Below are positions 35,648 through 46,547 of a stretch of DNA of 64,000 nt, one piece after another (position 1 is the first letter of the stretch; the number at the start of each line of letters is the position of its first letter). Location of the stretch: contig LNAC01000769.1 of the NCBI GenBank assembly GCA_002007465.1, positions 390,271 through 454,270 of the forward strand, given 5' to 3'. Both the position numbers and the translations under genes were made by a program. The DNA comes from Ailurus styani (taxonomy: Eukaryota > Chordata > Mammalia > Carnivora > Ailuridae). The notes beneath the pieces were generated by a model. That model was not told the DNA's origin, searched no databases, and was given only the letters and a program-made list of their open reading frames with translations.

Positions 35648-35842
35648 AGTGGTGCCTGGGTGGTCAAGCTGGTTAAGCTTTGGACTCTTGGTTTCGGCTC
35701 AAGTCCTTATCTCAGTGTCCTGAGATCCAGCCCCACAAAGGGCCCCGTGCTCAGCATGGAATTGGCTTGAAATTCTCTCTCCCTCTTCCTCTGCCCCTTA
35801 TGCTTGTGCTCTCTCTCTCTCTCAAATAAATCTTAAAAAAGA
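35648..35842 (+). mobile_element. CAN SINE, older subtype
   Basis: Head GTGGTGCCTGGGTGGTCAAGCTGG is diverged. CT-rich tail, then CAAATAAATCTTAAAAAAG. The target sites (AAAAATCAG / AAAAGATCAG) are imperfect. Confidence 0.9.
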
Positions 35843-36879
35843 TCAGATTCTTATGACCAATTGTTGGGCCAGGAAAATTAGCCTATGTAATTAACTTTAG
35901 ATGAGATACATATTGATCATTCAAAACTTAGTCATTGGAAACACAAGGACGACTGAATGGTGACAGTCCTACTTGGAATTCTGAAGCCAGTCCTGTGTAA
36001 TTAGAAAATACATTGTTTTGAAATTCAGAGAATTAATTAAAGTTAAAATTTGAAGCAGTACATTGAAGATATGTCCTTTGCCTGCGTCTTGTCTCTGACT
36101 GTTGTGTTTATATGTCAATCTAAAACAGAAAATGGGTTCTTTAATCCACGGGCTCCTAGCGATTTTATCTTTCTTTCCCTTCAGATAAATTATTTCCTTG
36201 CTTTCATCATTTTCCTGGCAGATTTTGAGCTGCATGGTCTACTAAAGTGGAAGAAACACACTTAATCAAGTCAAATGACTTCTTTCTAATGTTAATTCAG
36301 TACAAAAGCAACCCTCCTAAGAATGGGAATGTATGCTCTCATAAAACTTGTCTGTAGGCAAAGTTATAATACGCGCCCACTTTGTCATTCCAAGAAAGTT
36401 ATTGCAGTCACAAACCGCAAACGCCTCTCTGAGTTCTGGGGATGGACATGAAGTTTGCATCCCAGCAGATAAAATGAGAGCAGGTCGGTCTACTTGAAGG
36501 TAGCTGAGCTCGACACTCTTGCTTTAGAACCTCGTACTCCCAGAACTACCCAGGCTGCCACTGGAAAGAAACCGTGTGTGGCTTCTAATTGATTACCTCT
36601 CTCCCTCCTCTGAAAAGAAGTGAAAAAGCCTCAGATGTAAGAGCAAATCTGTGGGAAATTCTGTATTCACCATCTATTTTAATAAACAAAAGTCTTTCTG
36701 AAATGTGGCATTTTTAACTCAAGAAGGGATTTTTTAGAACTCAGGTCTTTTTCTTTTTATTTAAAGGTTCTAATAGTTTTTTGGGGGGAAAGTTCAGTGA
36801 ACTTTTCTGACTGAAAGGAGTATTTTCGAGACTATAAAGCAGTGAATACTTGCAAATAACAAAGCCTTACACTCGTCTA
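35843..36879. other. Unique noncoding stretch
   Basis: AT-rich, no repeat recognised. ORFs of 71 and 88 codons on opposite strands (35969-36265) overlap and carry no domain. Confidence 0.4.
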
Positions 36880-37045
36880 GTGTTCTAGAATATACAGAGC
36901 ACTTTACTGTTCAGTCCTCACAATGAGCCTTTTGGATAAACAGTATTTCCATTTTATAAATGAGTTCCTGGAGGCTCAAAGAAATAAAATAATTTTCCCC
37001 AAAGTTACATATATGGTGGTAGATTATTAGTTTGAACCCACCAAT
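36880..37045 (-). mobile_element. MIR SINE fragment
   Basis: CATTTTATAAATGAGTTCCTGGAGGCTCAAAG, then TTTGAACCCACC, matches the reverse-complemented MIR core and tRNA-derived part in the right order. Strongly diverged. Confidence 0.6.
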
Positions 37046-37227
37046 TGCAAATCCTTAGAAAACACCACAGTAGTTCCCTTTGAAGAATTAGCTAAAAGAA
37101 AAATCGAGACCACTCTTAGCCTTCTGGGGAAGTAGCCACCTTTTATGGTGTTCCAGAAATTCAATAATGCAGATGTTTTCACTGTAAAATGAATAAATAC
37201 ACAGGCTCACTAAGAGATCTGTCTTTT

Positions 37228-37602
37228 CAGAGAAAGACAAATACCATATGATTTCACTCAGGTGAAATCTAAAAAGTAAAACAAATGAACAACAAATAAA
37301 AAACAAGTGGGAACAGACCCATAAATATGGGGAACAGACTGATGGTCAAAGGGAAGGGGATGGGGGTGATGGTCAAAATGGGTGGAGGGGAGTGGAAGAT
37401 ACAGGCTGCCAGTTATGGAATGAATCCAGCACAGGGTTGAAAGGTACAGCATAAAGAATACAGTCAACAGTATTCCAATAGCATCGTATGGTGACAGATG
37501 GTAGCTACACTTATGGTGAGCATAGGCTAACATAGAGAGTGGTCAAGTCACTATGTTGTATACCTGGAATGAATGTAGCATTGTGTTCAACTATACTTCA
37601 GT
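37228..37602 (+). mobile_element. L1 3' UTR fragment
   Basis: AGAGAAAGACAAATACCATATGATTTCACTCA, ACAAATGAACAACAAATAA, and TATGTTGTATACCTGGAATG and CAACTATACTTCAGTGAGAG mark a sense L1 3' end, 5'-truncated in the 3' portion of the element. Confidence 0.75.
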
Positions 37603-39100
37603 GAGAGAGAGAGATTGAGGCCAGTCTTGTTGAAACCCGTGTCCACGTTCTTTCTGAATCATTTCTTGGGGATCAGAGCCAAGCTGTGGTCTCCCTTCTT
37701 TGCCCTAAAGTCACCATGAACACAGTAGGCACAAAAGCAATGGATGCATTTGGCAAGAACTTCCACATTCATGGAATTTGGTTCATTGTTTAGGTATATG
37801 CAAAATAATTAGCAAGTGTAGAAGATGAGAACCTTGACTTCAAAGTACTTAGATGATCAGCTTGAAGAGCTTAGACCGAGACTAGATTGTCAAAAAGGTC
37901 ATGACAAGATGACCAGAGTCCAGCATGATTTCTTTGCTGGGAGTAAAGTAAGACATTAGGTGAGGAAGACTTTCTGTAGAAGGAGGGAGCTGAAGGGAAG
38001 TCTAGATTTGGATCAGTAGCTAGAGAAGGGAGGGCAAATAACATGGAAGGGCTTGGAAAGGTCTAACATGTTTGGAGAATAATAATGGTTATGTTTTGTA
38101 AACTGACCTAAGCCAATTAGGTTTTTTCTGGGGGGAGGGATACATGATGTAGTGTTCAAAAATTTAAAGGTGGCTGAAGGTTAGCTATTCTCTTAATACC
38201 TCAAGGCCAGGTTCTAATGAATGTGGGTCTTGGACTAGACTCTCCTTGATCCTGTGTGGATATTTGCTAGATACTGCCAAGAGACCCAAGACCTAATCTG
38301 TTCTGTGAGATCCATGATGTCTCAGTTCCCCGAGTTGTAGGTGTTCCAGTATAACTAGAGAAGTATACAACAGCTTGTCAGAGTCAGGCTCCACCTTTGC
38401 AATCATCTCTGACCACCAGAAACACCCCTCTCTGGTGGCCATGGCCAAGATGTTGAGGGACCCAATCCTAGCCCCATTCCTAAGGGGGGTGACAATAGAC
38501 CGCTGTGGATTCATATATTCTGTATAACAGTGGGGATAGTTCTGAAATATTTTCACCAGTGCACATAGCTTGAAGACCTTTAATTTTGCCAAAAAGAACT
38601 TAATTCTGGCATTTGTCATGGAAGTTCCAGAGGTCACCATCTTTACCAATAAAGACCCAGTGCATATGCTAATATGAATACTGTAGGTCAGTGATTGAGA
38701 TCCAGGTAGCAGACCCCCCTCATAGCAGCCTTACTGGAGTTCTGGCTTCCTGACTGTGGCCCCATCAACCCCTGCCCGACTCTCCATTTTTTGCTGGGGG
38801 CAACTGATGCCTCTAGAGCTATAATTTAGATGAGCTGGCACATACCCAGTATTGTACTGTCTCTGATGAAATATTTTTAGGAGCGTTCTAGACAGTGTAA
38901 TAAAAGGCTGGTGGGTTGGGGCAGCCCTGTTAAGAGAATGCCCGGAGGCACATGTTGCATATATTGGATTTGCAAGAGAACAGATCTGTAATAGTTATTG
39001 TTCACCTCCAAGAGTTTTTTGGGAAGGAAGAAAAAATCTAAGTTGACTGTGACCCTGATTCCAAAGAAAACTTTGCCTTCTGCAGGCTTTTCAAGGCAGT
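37603..39100. other. Noncoding stretch with one unassigned minus-strand ORF
   Basis: Mostly unique. Between 38293 and 38649 the minus strand has an ORF of 118 codons containing GCFWWSEMIAKV. I do not recognise it, and the reading frame stops in both directions. It could be a decayed retroviral or processed-gene remnant, or chance. Confidence 0.4.
38293..38649 (-). pseudogene. Unassigned 118-codon ORF, possible remnant
   Basis: Minus-strand frame beginning at 38649. Its composition is protein-like: mixed hydrophobic and charged residues, a GCFWWSEM cluster, no long low-complexity runs. No start-proximal Kozak evidence, intron signals or neighbouring exons support a gene. I know of no family match. 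Alternatives are a degenerate ERV gene fragment, a processed pseudogene, or a random open frame. Confidence 0.2.
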
Positions 39101-39104
39101 GCTT

Positions 39105-39620
39105 TTCCAGTAACCAGCCAGCCGCTTGGCTAGCCCGCCAGGGTGCACGTGGACCCCAGCCCGTCCAGCACCGCAGCTGGGATTGACGTTCAAAGGCTAC
39201 GGCGGTGCCTTCATCTTGTGCCATTTCCCCTGAAACAGAAGTTATTTTCTCTCACAACTCTGTATCATATTTATAATAGCTTGTTGATCAAAGCCAGGTC
39301 TACTTTCAGAGCAGAAAACCATGCACCCCTTTCTTGTGAGTTACCTTTCCACCAGAAGGCTTTGGAGGTGTAGTCCCAGCTCTGTTTGCAGGAGCGGTTG
39401 TGCAGTTACGCCCCGCCCCGCCCCTGGCCCCGCCCCTTGCCTGCTCTGGCCCCGCCCATGCCCCGCCCATGCCCCGCCCCCTGGGTCTTGCCGAAGCAAA
39501 GTCCGGGTAAGAAAGCGAAGGGCGTTGGTCTGTAGGTGCAGAGCGAATGTACATTGTCCGTGGGCCCCTCAGTCCCAACCGTACTTCTGCGCATCAAGAG
39601 GTGTCCCCACCATTCTCTGG
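39105..39620. promoter_or_regulatory. CpG-rich patch with a GC-box cluster, candidate promoter
   Basis: CpG dinucleotides are dense here compared with the surrounding AT-rich DNA. Six CCGCCC cores (antisense GGGCGG, Sp1/KLF-type boxes) lie within 67 bp, at 39413, 39418, 39430, 39452, 39463 and 39474. Downstream, CCGG|GTAAGA at 39503-39512 looks like a splice donor. Overlapping ORFs of 120, 90, 63 and 133 codons are consistent with GC-rich chance. A noncoding RNA or distal-gene promoter is possible, as is a GC-rich minisatellite. Confidence 0.5.
39445..39481. repeat. Short tandem (CCCCGCCCATG)n
   Basis: GGCCCCGCCCAT, GCCCCGCCCAT and GCCCCGCCCCC form about three 11-bp units within the GC-box cluster. 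Tandem duplication may therefore explain some of the motif density. Confidence 0.75.
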
Positions 39621-39964
39621 CCTTCTTTATTATGCTGGATGTTTATATGGACCCCTTTTTGGCATTCATGTTTTAAATTTTAGAAAAATGTCGAACCTCA
39701 TGCACCAAGCCTGCAAACGTCACTCTCGTGTTTTGGGGGTGGAGATCAGCATTAGGCAACTTTGCTTTGTGGCTTGGCCAAAAAATGCACTAGTTGAACC
39801 GCACAAAGAAACCTGCTGCAAAGTGGTTTCACCACCGCAGGGGTCTTCTGCCGTGGAGGCCGATAACATCATTTTAGGGGTCTGTCCGGTCCAGCGACTC
39901 TGTTTCGAGCTTTTGTACCTCCATGTGACCGGAGTGGAAGGAAGTTAACTTATTTGCACCCGTC
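39621..39964. other. Noncoding stretch downstream of the CpG patch
   Basis: Moderate GC, no repeat recognised. An ORF from 39547 to 39948 (133 codons, plus strand) covers it but has no domain, and the stop is not preceded by any recognisable protein end. Confidence 0.35.
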
Positions 39965-40325
39965 TGCTGGGACTGTCATGACCAAATGCCACAGACTCCG
40001 TGCCTTAAACAACAGAAATTTATTTCTTCCCGATACTGGAGGCTTGAAGTCCAGGACTAAGGTGTGAGTAGCTTTGGTTTCTTCGCAGGTTCTCTCTGTG
40101 GTTTGCAGATGTTGCCTTCTCTTTGTGTCCTCACATGGCCTCCCTTCCTCCTATTTCATCTTCTTATAAGGACATCAATCCGATTGTCTTAGGGCCCTTA
40201 CTAGAGACCTCATTTTAATTTAATTACCTCTTGAAAGCCCTCACATCCAAAGAGAGTCACATTCTGAGGTTATGGGGGTTAGGGCTTCAATATATGAATT
40301 TGGGGGGGACACAGTTCAGCCCATT
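39965..40325 (-). mobile_element. MaLR (MLT1/MST-type) solitary LTR
   Basis: Antisense landmarks in order: CTTAAACAACAGAAATTTATTTC, GGAGGCTTGAAGTCCAGGA, CTTCTTATAAGGACATCAATCCGATTG, CCTCATTTTAATTTAATTACCTC, AGAGTCACATTCTGAGGTTATGGGGG and GACACAGTTCAGCCCATTTTG. Confidence 0.78.
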
Positions 40326-40851
40326 TTGTCTGCTCCAGTACAGGTATTAATAATGACCACCCCCACTTCCTTCCCGCTATTCGGAGCCGTCTTGTCACTT
40401 TTTATCATACCTCAAAGCTCCTTGAAGACCATGCGAGTGGTGGTTGCCAGCTACCCGCCTCAGACCCATCTGATCTTTGACCCCTGAGCTGCTTTTAAAG
40501 AGACAGATTCATGGGACCCTCCCTCTCTCTCTCCCAGTGTCTTAGGCAGTAGACAGGTCTTGGGAATCTATACTCTCTTTACAAAATAGAATGGTCCCTC
40601 AGGGCACAGATGTACAAATAGGAACATGCATTTGTCTAGAAGTCCTTCCTTCTGGGAAGGGGCTGGGAAACCAGAGTGGGAAGTGAATGGTATCCTTGTT
40701 ACACACGTTTATGCTGTTTGGATTTCTTATTATGTTACTTGTTCAATAAGAAGTATTTACTAATTTAAAACAAAGACAGTTTTTCAAGTGGATCTTTTGA
40801 GAAATCCAATTGGAAACCATGGCTGGATGAGCCTTGGGCTCTAGAAGCTTA
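40326..40851. other. Unique noncoding stretch
   Basis: No gene or repeat recognised. Confidence 0.4.
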
Positions 40852-41060
40852 CAGGTTTTTTTGTTTTGTTTTTATTTTTTTAAGATTTATTTATTTATTT
40901 GACAGAGAGAGGGGGTGGGGAGAGAGCACACACGCAAGTGGGAGAGGGAGAAGCAGACTCCTTGCTGAGCAGGGAGTCCGACTCGAGGCTCAATCCCAGG
41001 ACCCCGAGATCACAACCGAGCTGAAGGCAGCCACTTAACAATTGAGCCACCCAGGCACCC
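40852..41060 (-). mobile_element. CAN SINE, minus strand
   Basis: T-rich start, AAGATTTATTTATTTATTTGACAGAG, and end GCCACCCAGGCACCC. Target sites CTAGAAGCTTA (40841-40851) and CTAGGAGCTTA (41061-41071) differ at one base. Confidence 0.93.
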
Positions 41061-41311
41061 CTAGGAGCTTATAGTTAAAGATCAACACTCATCTGAGTTA
41101 CAGGGCTTGGAGATGGGGCCTGAGCTGGGTCTGGGGTGATGCAGGACTCACTGACAGACTCACAGACAAAAGCACAGGTGGCTCAGGTGACCTATGATAT
41201 GATGGACAGGGGAAAGCAGGAAATGGAAAGCCAGGCCAACCAAGGCATCACCATATTTGGAGCGGAAAGCAGGAGGCCAAGATCTCTGCCAAGATTCCCT
41301 GACACACTAGG

Positions 41312-41470
41312 CTTAGTGGTTCTTATTCTCACTGCACATGAGAATTATCTGGGAGCATTAAAAATACTACTCTCCAGACCCCCTTCCAGAAAGCCTGTGG
41401 ATTTGGTCTAGGAACAGATGCAAGCATTAGCACCTTCTAAAAGCTGGCCAGGTGATTCTGACATGGGGCA
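41312..41470 (+). mobile_element. hAT-type (MER20/MER5-like) element
   Basis: AGTGGTTCTTATTCTCACTGCACATGAGAATTATCTGGGAGC, CCTTCCAGAAAGCC and GGCCAGGTGATTCTGACATG resemble a small non-autonomous hAT element in sense. Subfamily not certain. Confidence 0.5.
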
Positions 41471-41649
41471 CACTGCCTTGACGAGGACACCATTAGTGGT
41501 CATGTCCACCTTGCACACTCCTGGGATTGACCCCAAGACAGATCAGTTCAGGGCTCCATGACCAGTTTATTCCTTATCAGTGAAGAGATAAGGAAATAGA
41601 AATGGGCCTTAGTCTTCTGGAGAAGGTCTGTCTTCTTGCGTGTAAGACT

Positions 41650-41858
41650 TTTTTTTTTAAAGATTTTATTTATTTATTTGACACACAGAGAGAGATCAGA
41701 TGATCACAAGTAGGCAGAGAGAGGCAGGCAGAGAGAGAGAGGAGGAAGCAGGCTCCCTGCTGAGCAGGGAGCCCAATGCGGGCCTCGATCCCAGGACCCT
41801 GAGATCATGACCTGAGCCGAAGGCAGAGGCTTTAACCCACTGAGCCACCCAGGTGCCC
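41650..41858 (-). mobile_element. CAN SINE, young subtype
   Basis: T run, AAGATTTTATTTATTTATTTGACACACAGAG, GATCACAAGTAGGCAGAG, GTTTAACCCACTGAGCC. Exact target-site duplication GCGTGTAAGACT at 41638-41649 and 41859-41870. The minus-strand ORFs across it are SINE read-through. Confidence 0.96.
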
Positions 41859-42004
41859 GCGTGTAAGACTCTTGATCCTGGCCTAAAGCCAACTTCCACT
41901 GCCAGCCACGGGGGAGGTTCCAAAGGCAAGAATGGACAGAGAAGATGCTTTTCTCCAGGGAATTTTAGAGATGGAGTGGTGGGACGCCAACAGTGGGGAC
42001 TTAG

Positions 42005-42160
42005 CTGTGCATTGGCATCTCTGGGGAGCTCGAAGTCCTACTGAGACTTGGGTTTTCCCCCGAGGTTGACATGTATGGTTTGAGGCTCCTCCTGGGCGCC
42101 AGCATTTTCCGAGGACCCTCAAGTGATTCTGGTATGTAGCAAAGTTCAGAACTGTTGACT
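42005..42160. mobile_element. Possible hAT-type (MER-like) fragment
   Basis: GTGCATTGGCATCTCTGGGGAGC with CAAGTGATTCTGGTATG, as in the hAT-type element at 41312. Diverged and partial. Confidence 0.35.
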
Positions 42161-44365
42161 TCGCAATGATGTAATTGGAAAGCAGGGAAGGAAAAGAAAA
42201 ACACAGCAATGCCTGGGAACCATTGCAGAGAAGAGCTCTCCAAAGCTTGAGAAACAAATAGGCAAGTCATTGGACTACAAGGTGTGAGGAAGAATCCATT
42301 AGAGGCATCAGGGCATTCAAAATTCACTCAACGTTTCAGACACTGAGCCTGGTACCCCCAGATCAGAATGCCTTGCACAGCCTGTTTGTAAGGATGGCCC
42401 TTCTACTTTGAAACCTCAGCCAAAGGCTGGCTGCCCCAGTGTAGGAACATGAGATGAAGCAGAGGAAGAGAAATCCCAAAATCTGCCTTTTCTGGGTCAG
42501 AGGATTGCGGGGAGAGGGGTGGAAAGAGGGTAGAGAAGAAGGAGTGTGTTGGGACCCCATGGACTCTGGTGGGTGGGGATATTTCGAATATATCACCACC
42601 GGTCCAGAACCTGGGTGGGGTCTCCGTGAAGCCGGAGGAGGTGGGGTGAGATTGTAGGCTCACTGGCAGAGAGTGGGGGTATGCCTGTGGGGTTTTGGGG
42701 GAGGGGAGGTGGGACAGGGACCCTGGGAAGACTTGGGGGTACAGGTGTTCCTTCATATTGTAACAACTGGTCCAGTTGCCCTCAGTGCCAGTTGAGGTGT
42801 GCACCTGGTCTCTTATCTGTCCTCTGGGTGTCTGTGTGCCGGGGACGGCGTGTGTGCCGGCCAGATGAGTCGAGGCAGGCATGCCCTGGGCTGGGGGATT
42901 TTGGTGTTTGGCTCTGGAATTCTGGAAGCGCTCTGTGGGTGAGGAAGGCCTGGCAGAGGCTGGGCCAGAGCAAAACTGACAAGTTGAACCCAATGGACTC
43001 ACAGGCCCCTGGCCCCAAAGAGCTTTGTGTATATGGGTTATTTCTAGAAAAATCTACTGTACGAGAATATTAGAAATTAATCCTTCAAAAATATTTATGT
43101 AATCATTTATTAAAGACAACAATTATAAAACGAGTACATGGAAATATAAATAACATAATTCTATGAAAAGAAACAGTGTTCTCCAAAAAAAAAATATATT
43201 TGGGAAGAGATTGGCCTTGGCCTTGGCTTACTCTCTCTCTTTTTTTTCCCCCCGCATATCTCTTTAATGGAAGACAGCTACATTTTCATATGCACTTCGG
43301 TATTCGGTCTCGCCTGTTTATTGTTTCCCAGATACATATGTGGCTATAAAAGAGAATATTTAATGCTTTTCTCCCCCAGATAATTACAGATATTCTTCTT
43401 TGATATTGCATAAAAACTACACTGCAGATTAGTGAGAGAATGAGATTTAAAAAGCCAAATCATGACTTAGTATTATTACAGAAATAGCTCCACGGAGCCT
43501 TGAGAGGGTCACAGGACTCCAAGGACCCCCCAGATGACACTGAGGACTGTGGAGGCAGCAGGAGGAAGAGGACGAGTTCCAAGAGAACCTTGTATAATCA
43601 ACTTTCTCTGGCTTCACCGCCACATTTCTTTGCCTTATCTTGTTTTCAGAATCCTTTGTTAAGGCTAATATGTGGGTGTAAGTAGGTCACAGTGGCCTTT
43701 CACACCAGAGCCAGACAATTTCACCAGGGCAGTAATTTAAACTTTGAATTGTTAAAGAGAGAGAAAAAAAAACAAAACAAAACAACTCACTAAAGCAAGG
43801 CCAACTACAAATGATTCTTTTACATGGACGCTCACATGTTGAAAGGGGTAGTTTTTATAGACCTCCAGTCTTGCTGATGCTGAACATTTTTTTTTCTTTA
43901 TGTCACTTTTAAGAGAACAGATCCGGCCCTCATGTTATGCTTGTAGGTGGACTGTGTGATATTCATTATTCTTTTCGGATGGCGACGCGGAATGCCGCAC
44001 GTGGTAGGGTTTGGAGGCTGGGGTGGGGGGAGAGGACGTGCTGCTGGCCAGATCACAGCTAAGAGCAGGTTAGACTGTGAGAACGCGTAAGGTTCCTAGA
44101 TGTTGGGGGGTGGGTCCTCCAGGGTCAGGCAGACTAAGTTTTGGGGTGAACTGGGAGTTAAGTCTTAGAACAGGTGAGGACGAAGTTATGGGTAAATGCA
44201 GTGAGAACGCATGTGAGTTGGGGCTTGCAGGAGCTTGAGAATTTTGTGCCCTTCATCACTATGGAGTTGTCTATCGAGAGAGAAGCGTCACCTGGCTTCT
44301 TTTAATCTTGACATCTTTATTTCTGCCACCATTCCCACAGACATTTCTGCCTCAACTTGGCCATG
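42161..44365. other. Unique noncoding stretch with G-rich segment
   Basis: The plus strand from about 42475 to 43000 is strongly purine/G-rich, giving a long minus-strand open frame of 199 codons rich in Pro and Ser (42403-43002) with no domain. A quadruplex-type tract is at 42689-42713. The rest is AT-rich and featureless. Confidence 0.45.
42689..42713 (+). other. Potential G-quadruplex tract
   Basis: GGGG-TTTT-GGGGG-A-GGGG-AGGT-GGG gives four runs of at least three G with loops of 1-4 bases. The folding is predicted from the pattern only. Confidence 0.55.
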
Positions 44366-44381
44366 ACATTGGGGGATTTCT

Positions 44382-44587
44382 TTCTTTCTTTCTTTTTTTA
44401 AGATTTTATTTATCCATTTGACAGAGAGAGAGAGATCACAAGTAGGCAGAGAAGCAGGCAGAGTGAGAGGAGGAAGCAGTCTCCCCACTGAGCAGAGAAC
44501 CTGATGCGGGCCTCGATCCCAGGACCCTGAGATCATGACCTGAGCCAAAGGCAGAGGCTTTAACCCACTGAGCCACCCAGGCACCCC
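44382..44587 (-). mobile_element. CAN SINE, young subtype
   Basis: Minus-strand copy with GATCACAAGTAGGCAGAG and end CACCCAGGCACCCC. Exact 16-bp target-site duplication ACATTGGGGGATTTCT at 44366-44381 and 44588-44603. Confidence 0.97.
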
Positions 44588-44959
44588 ACATTGGGGGATT
44601 TCTGAAGGGTGGATCTTGGGTCCCTTTTTCTTCCTACCTTCTATTCTATTCCATCTCATCTGTGGATCCCCACAGCTTCTTTACTCCTTAAGCCGAGTTG
44701 GCTTACAAATGTCTATCTCTGGCTCTGCCTTTTCTCTGACTCCTAGAGTCAAGAGCCGACTGGATGTTTCTGTTGGAACAGCTCCGATAGACCTTACGCT
44801 CCACTTGTTTGAAAGCAGGCTCCTGCTCCACTGCCAAGCCTGCTCTTCTTCCTGTCTTGCATGTTGCTGGGTCATCACCACCGACCATTGCTAGTTAGAG
44901 CTCGGAGGCCTCCTTGGGGTCTGTTAGGAGCTACTGAGGCATAACCAGAAGGGCACACT

Positions 44960-45420
44960 GAAGTTTAAAATTCTCAAGCTGGCCTTCAAGCCCCGCATGG
45001 TGTGTCTTTCCCTGGCTCCTCCATCTTCATCCTAGAAAGGCTCCCCAGACACTCTTTGTTTTAGTCCCACTCCCTTGTTTTCACCTCCTCGAAGGTACCA
45101 TCCGCCTTCCACAATCTTGGCACCGTCCATGCCTTCTTTGCCCTCAGCCTGAGTGCGCCCTTCCATCCTCAGCTTGACTCACCTCCCCGTATGTGGACAT
45201 GGAAGCTCTTCCTTTGGGGAAATCAGGTGTTCCCTCTTCAGAAAAGGCTCCTTGTCTGCCCTTGAGGTCATCCCCTCATATTGTCTCTATGGTGAACATC
45301 CTGGACGTTTCCTTTGCAGCATTTATTCAGGTGGTAATTTGTCGTTCATTCCTGGGACTCTGCTTCGTGTCCATTCCCGCAGTCAGACTGTAGGCTAGTG
45401 AGATCTGGGGTAATTTGCAG
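44960..45420 (+). mobile_element. L2 fragment
   Basis: GGCCTTCAAGCCCCGCATGG, then CTCAGCTTGACTCACC, TCCCTCTTCAGAAAAGGCTCC and CAGACTGTAGGCTAGTGAG, in the order of the sense L2 3' part. Confidence 0.65.
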
Positions 45421-45689
45421 GGGGAGGGTGACATTGCACTATTTTCTCACCACTATGTACAACTCCAGGGCCACCCCCACAAAATGCTCCCCCAGTAATC
45501 TACATGCTTTGTGCATCAGGTTCTCATTACATGCATCAATGGATTGATTGCCTTTTTTTTTTATCTTTTAGATTTTTATTAGGGTTAAAATAATTCACAT
45601 GCCACCATTGCCACAGTGTCACAACATTCTGTATTTGTGTACGCATTCTCCCTCACCAGTGAGATTTATGCCTTCCTGAGTGTTCCTGC

Positions 45690-46015
45690 TCTTGTTTTTT
45701 CCTTGTTTTCATGTCGGTCTGAAGACATGTATCTTGTCTTCATCATTTCTTGTATACCGGGTCTAGTGTGGGCAAACTCCCTTAGTTTTTATTTCTCTGG
45801 AAAGGATGTTCTTTTCATTTTTAAAGCAGAGTCTTGCCAGGCACAGTATTCTTTATGGATATATATTTTTCCTTTCAGTACTTTGAAAATATTCTCCAAC
45901 CCTCTTCTGGCCTCCAGTGTTTCAGCCAAGAAAGTCACTGATTATCTTCTTGTTGCTTTCAAAATTCTCTTGTCTTTAACTTTTGACCATTTGATTACAG
46001 CGTGCCTCAGTAAAA
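45690..46015 (-). mobile_element. Old L1 fragment (ORF1-side region)
   Basis: GGTCTAGTGTGGGCAAACTCCCTTAG, AGTCTTGCCAGGCACAGTATTC, CTTCTGGCCTCCAGTGTTTCAGCC and CACTGATTATCTTCTTG follow the antisense L1 ORF1 region. The 136-codon plus-strand ORF across it is an antisense shadow. Confidence 0.65.
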
Positions 46016-46137
46016 AAATAAAATAAAATAAAAAGAAATAAAGCTTACAGGATTTTTACAGCCTATGCATCACAGGAGTCCCAGAAGAAGAAAGAGAAAA
46101 AACAAGAGGCACAAAGATTATTTAAAGAAGTGATCAG

Positions 46138-46334
46138 GTGGGTGCCTGGGTGGCTCAGTGGGTTAAAGCCTCTGCCTTCGGCTCAGGTCATGATCTCAGG
46201 GTCCTGGGATCGAGGCCCGCATCGGGCTCTCTGCTCAGCAGGGAGCCTGCTTCCTCCTCTCTCTCTGCCTGCCTCTCCCCCTACTTGTGATCTCTCTCTG
46301 TCAAATAAATAAATAAAATCTTAAAAAAAAAAGT
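46138..46334 (+). mobile_element. CAN SINE, young subtype (first of a tandem pair)
   Basis: Complete, with GTGGGTTAAAGCC and CTACTTGTGATCTCTC. Flanked by AAAGAAGTGATCAG at 46124-46137 and 46335-46348. Confidence 0.97.
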
Positions 46335-46348
46335 AAAGAAGTGATCAG

Positions 46349-46534
46349 GGGGCTGGGTGGCTCAGTTGGTTAAGCAGCTACCTTTGGCTCAGGTCACAAT
46401 CCTGGAGTCCCGGGATCGAGTCCTGCATCGGGCTCCCTGCTTGGAAAGGAGTCAGCTTCTCCCTCTGACCCTCCCCTCTCATGCTCTCTCTCTCATTCTC
46501 TCTCAAATAAATAAATAAAATCTTTAAAAAAATT
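46349..46534 (+). mobile_element. CAN SINE, older subtype (second of a tandem pair)
   Basis: Starts GGGCTGGGTGGCTCAGTTGGTTAAGCAGC. Its right flank is AAAGAAGTGACCA at 46535-46547. It is more diverged than its left neighbour, so it probably inserted first. Confidence 0.95.
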
Positions 46535-46547
46535 AAAGAAGTGACCA

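Noticed and set aside
42403..43002. 199-codon minus-strand ORF
   Set aside because: Pro/Ser-rich translation arising from a strand-asymmetric G-rich tract; no domain, no flanking exon signals.
45616..46026. 136-codon plus-strand ORF
   Set aside because: Antisense of an L1 fragment; the frame is open because of T-rich sequence.
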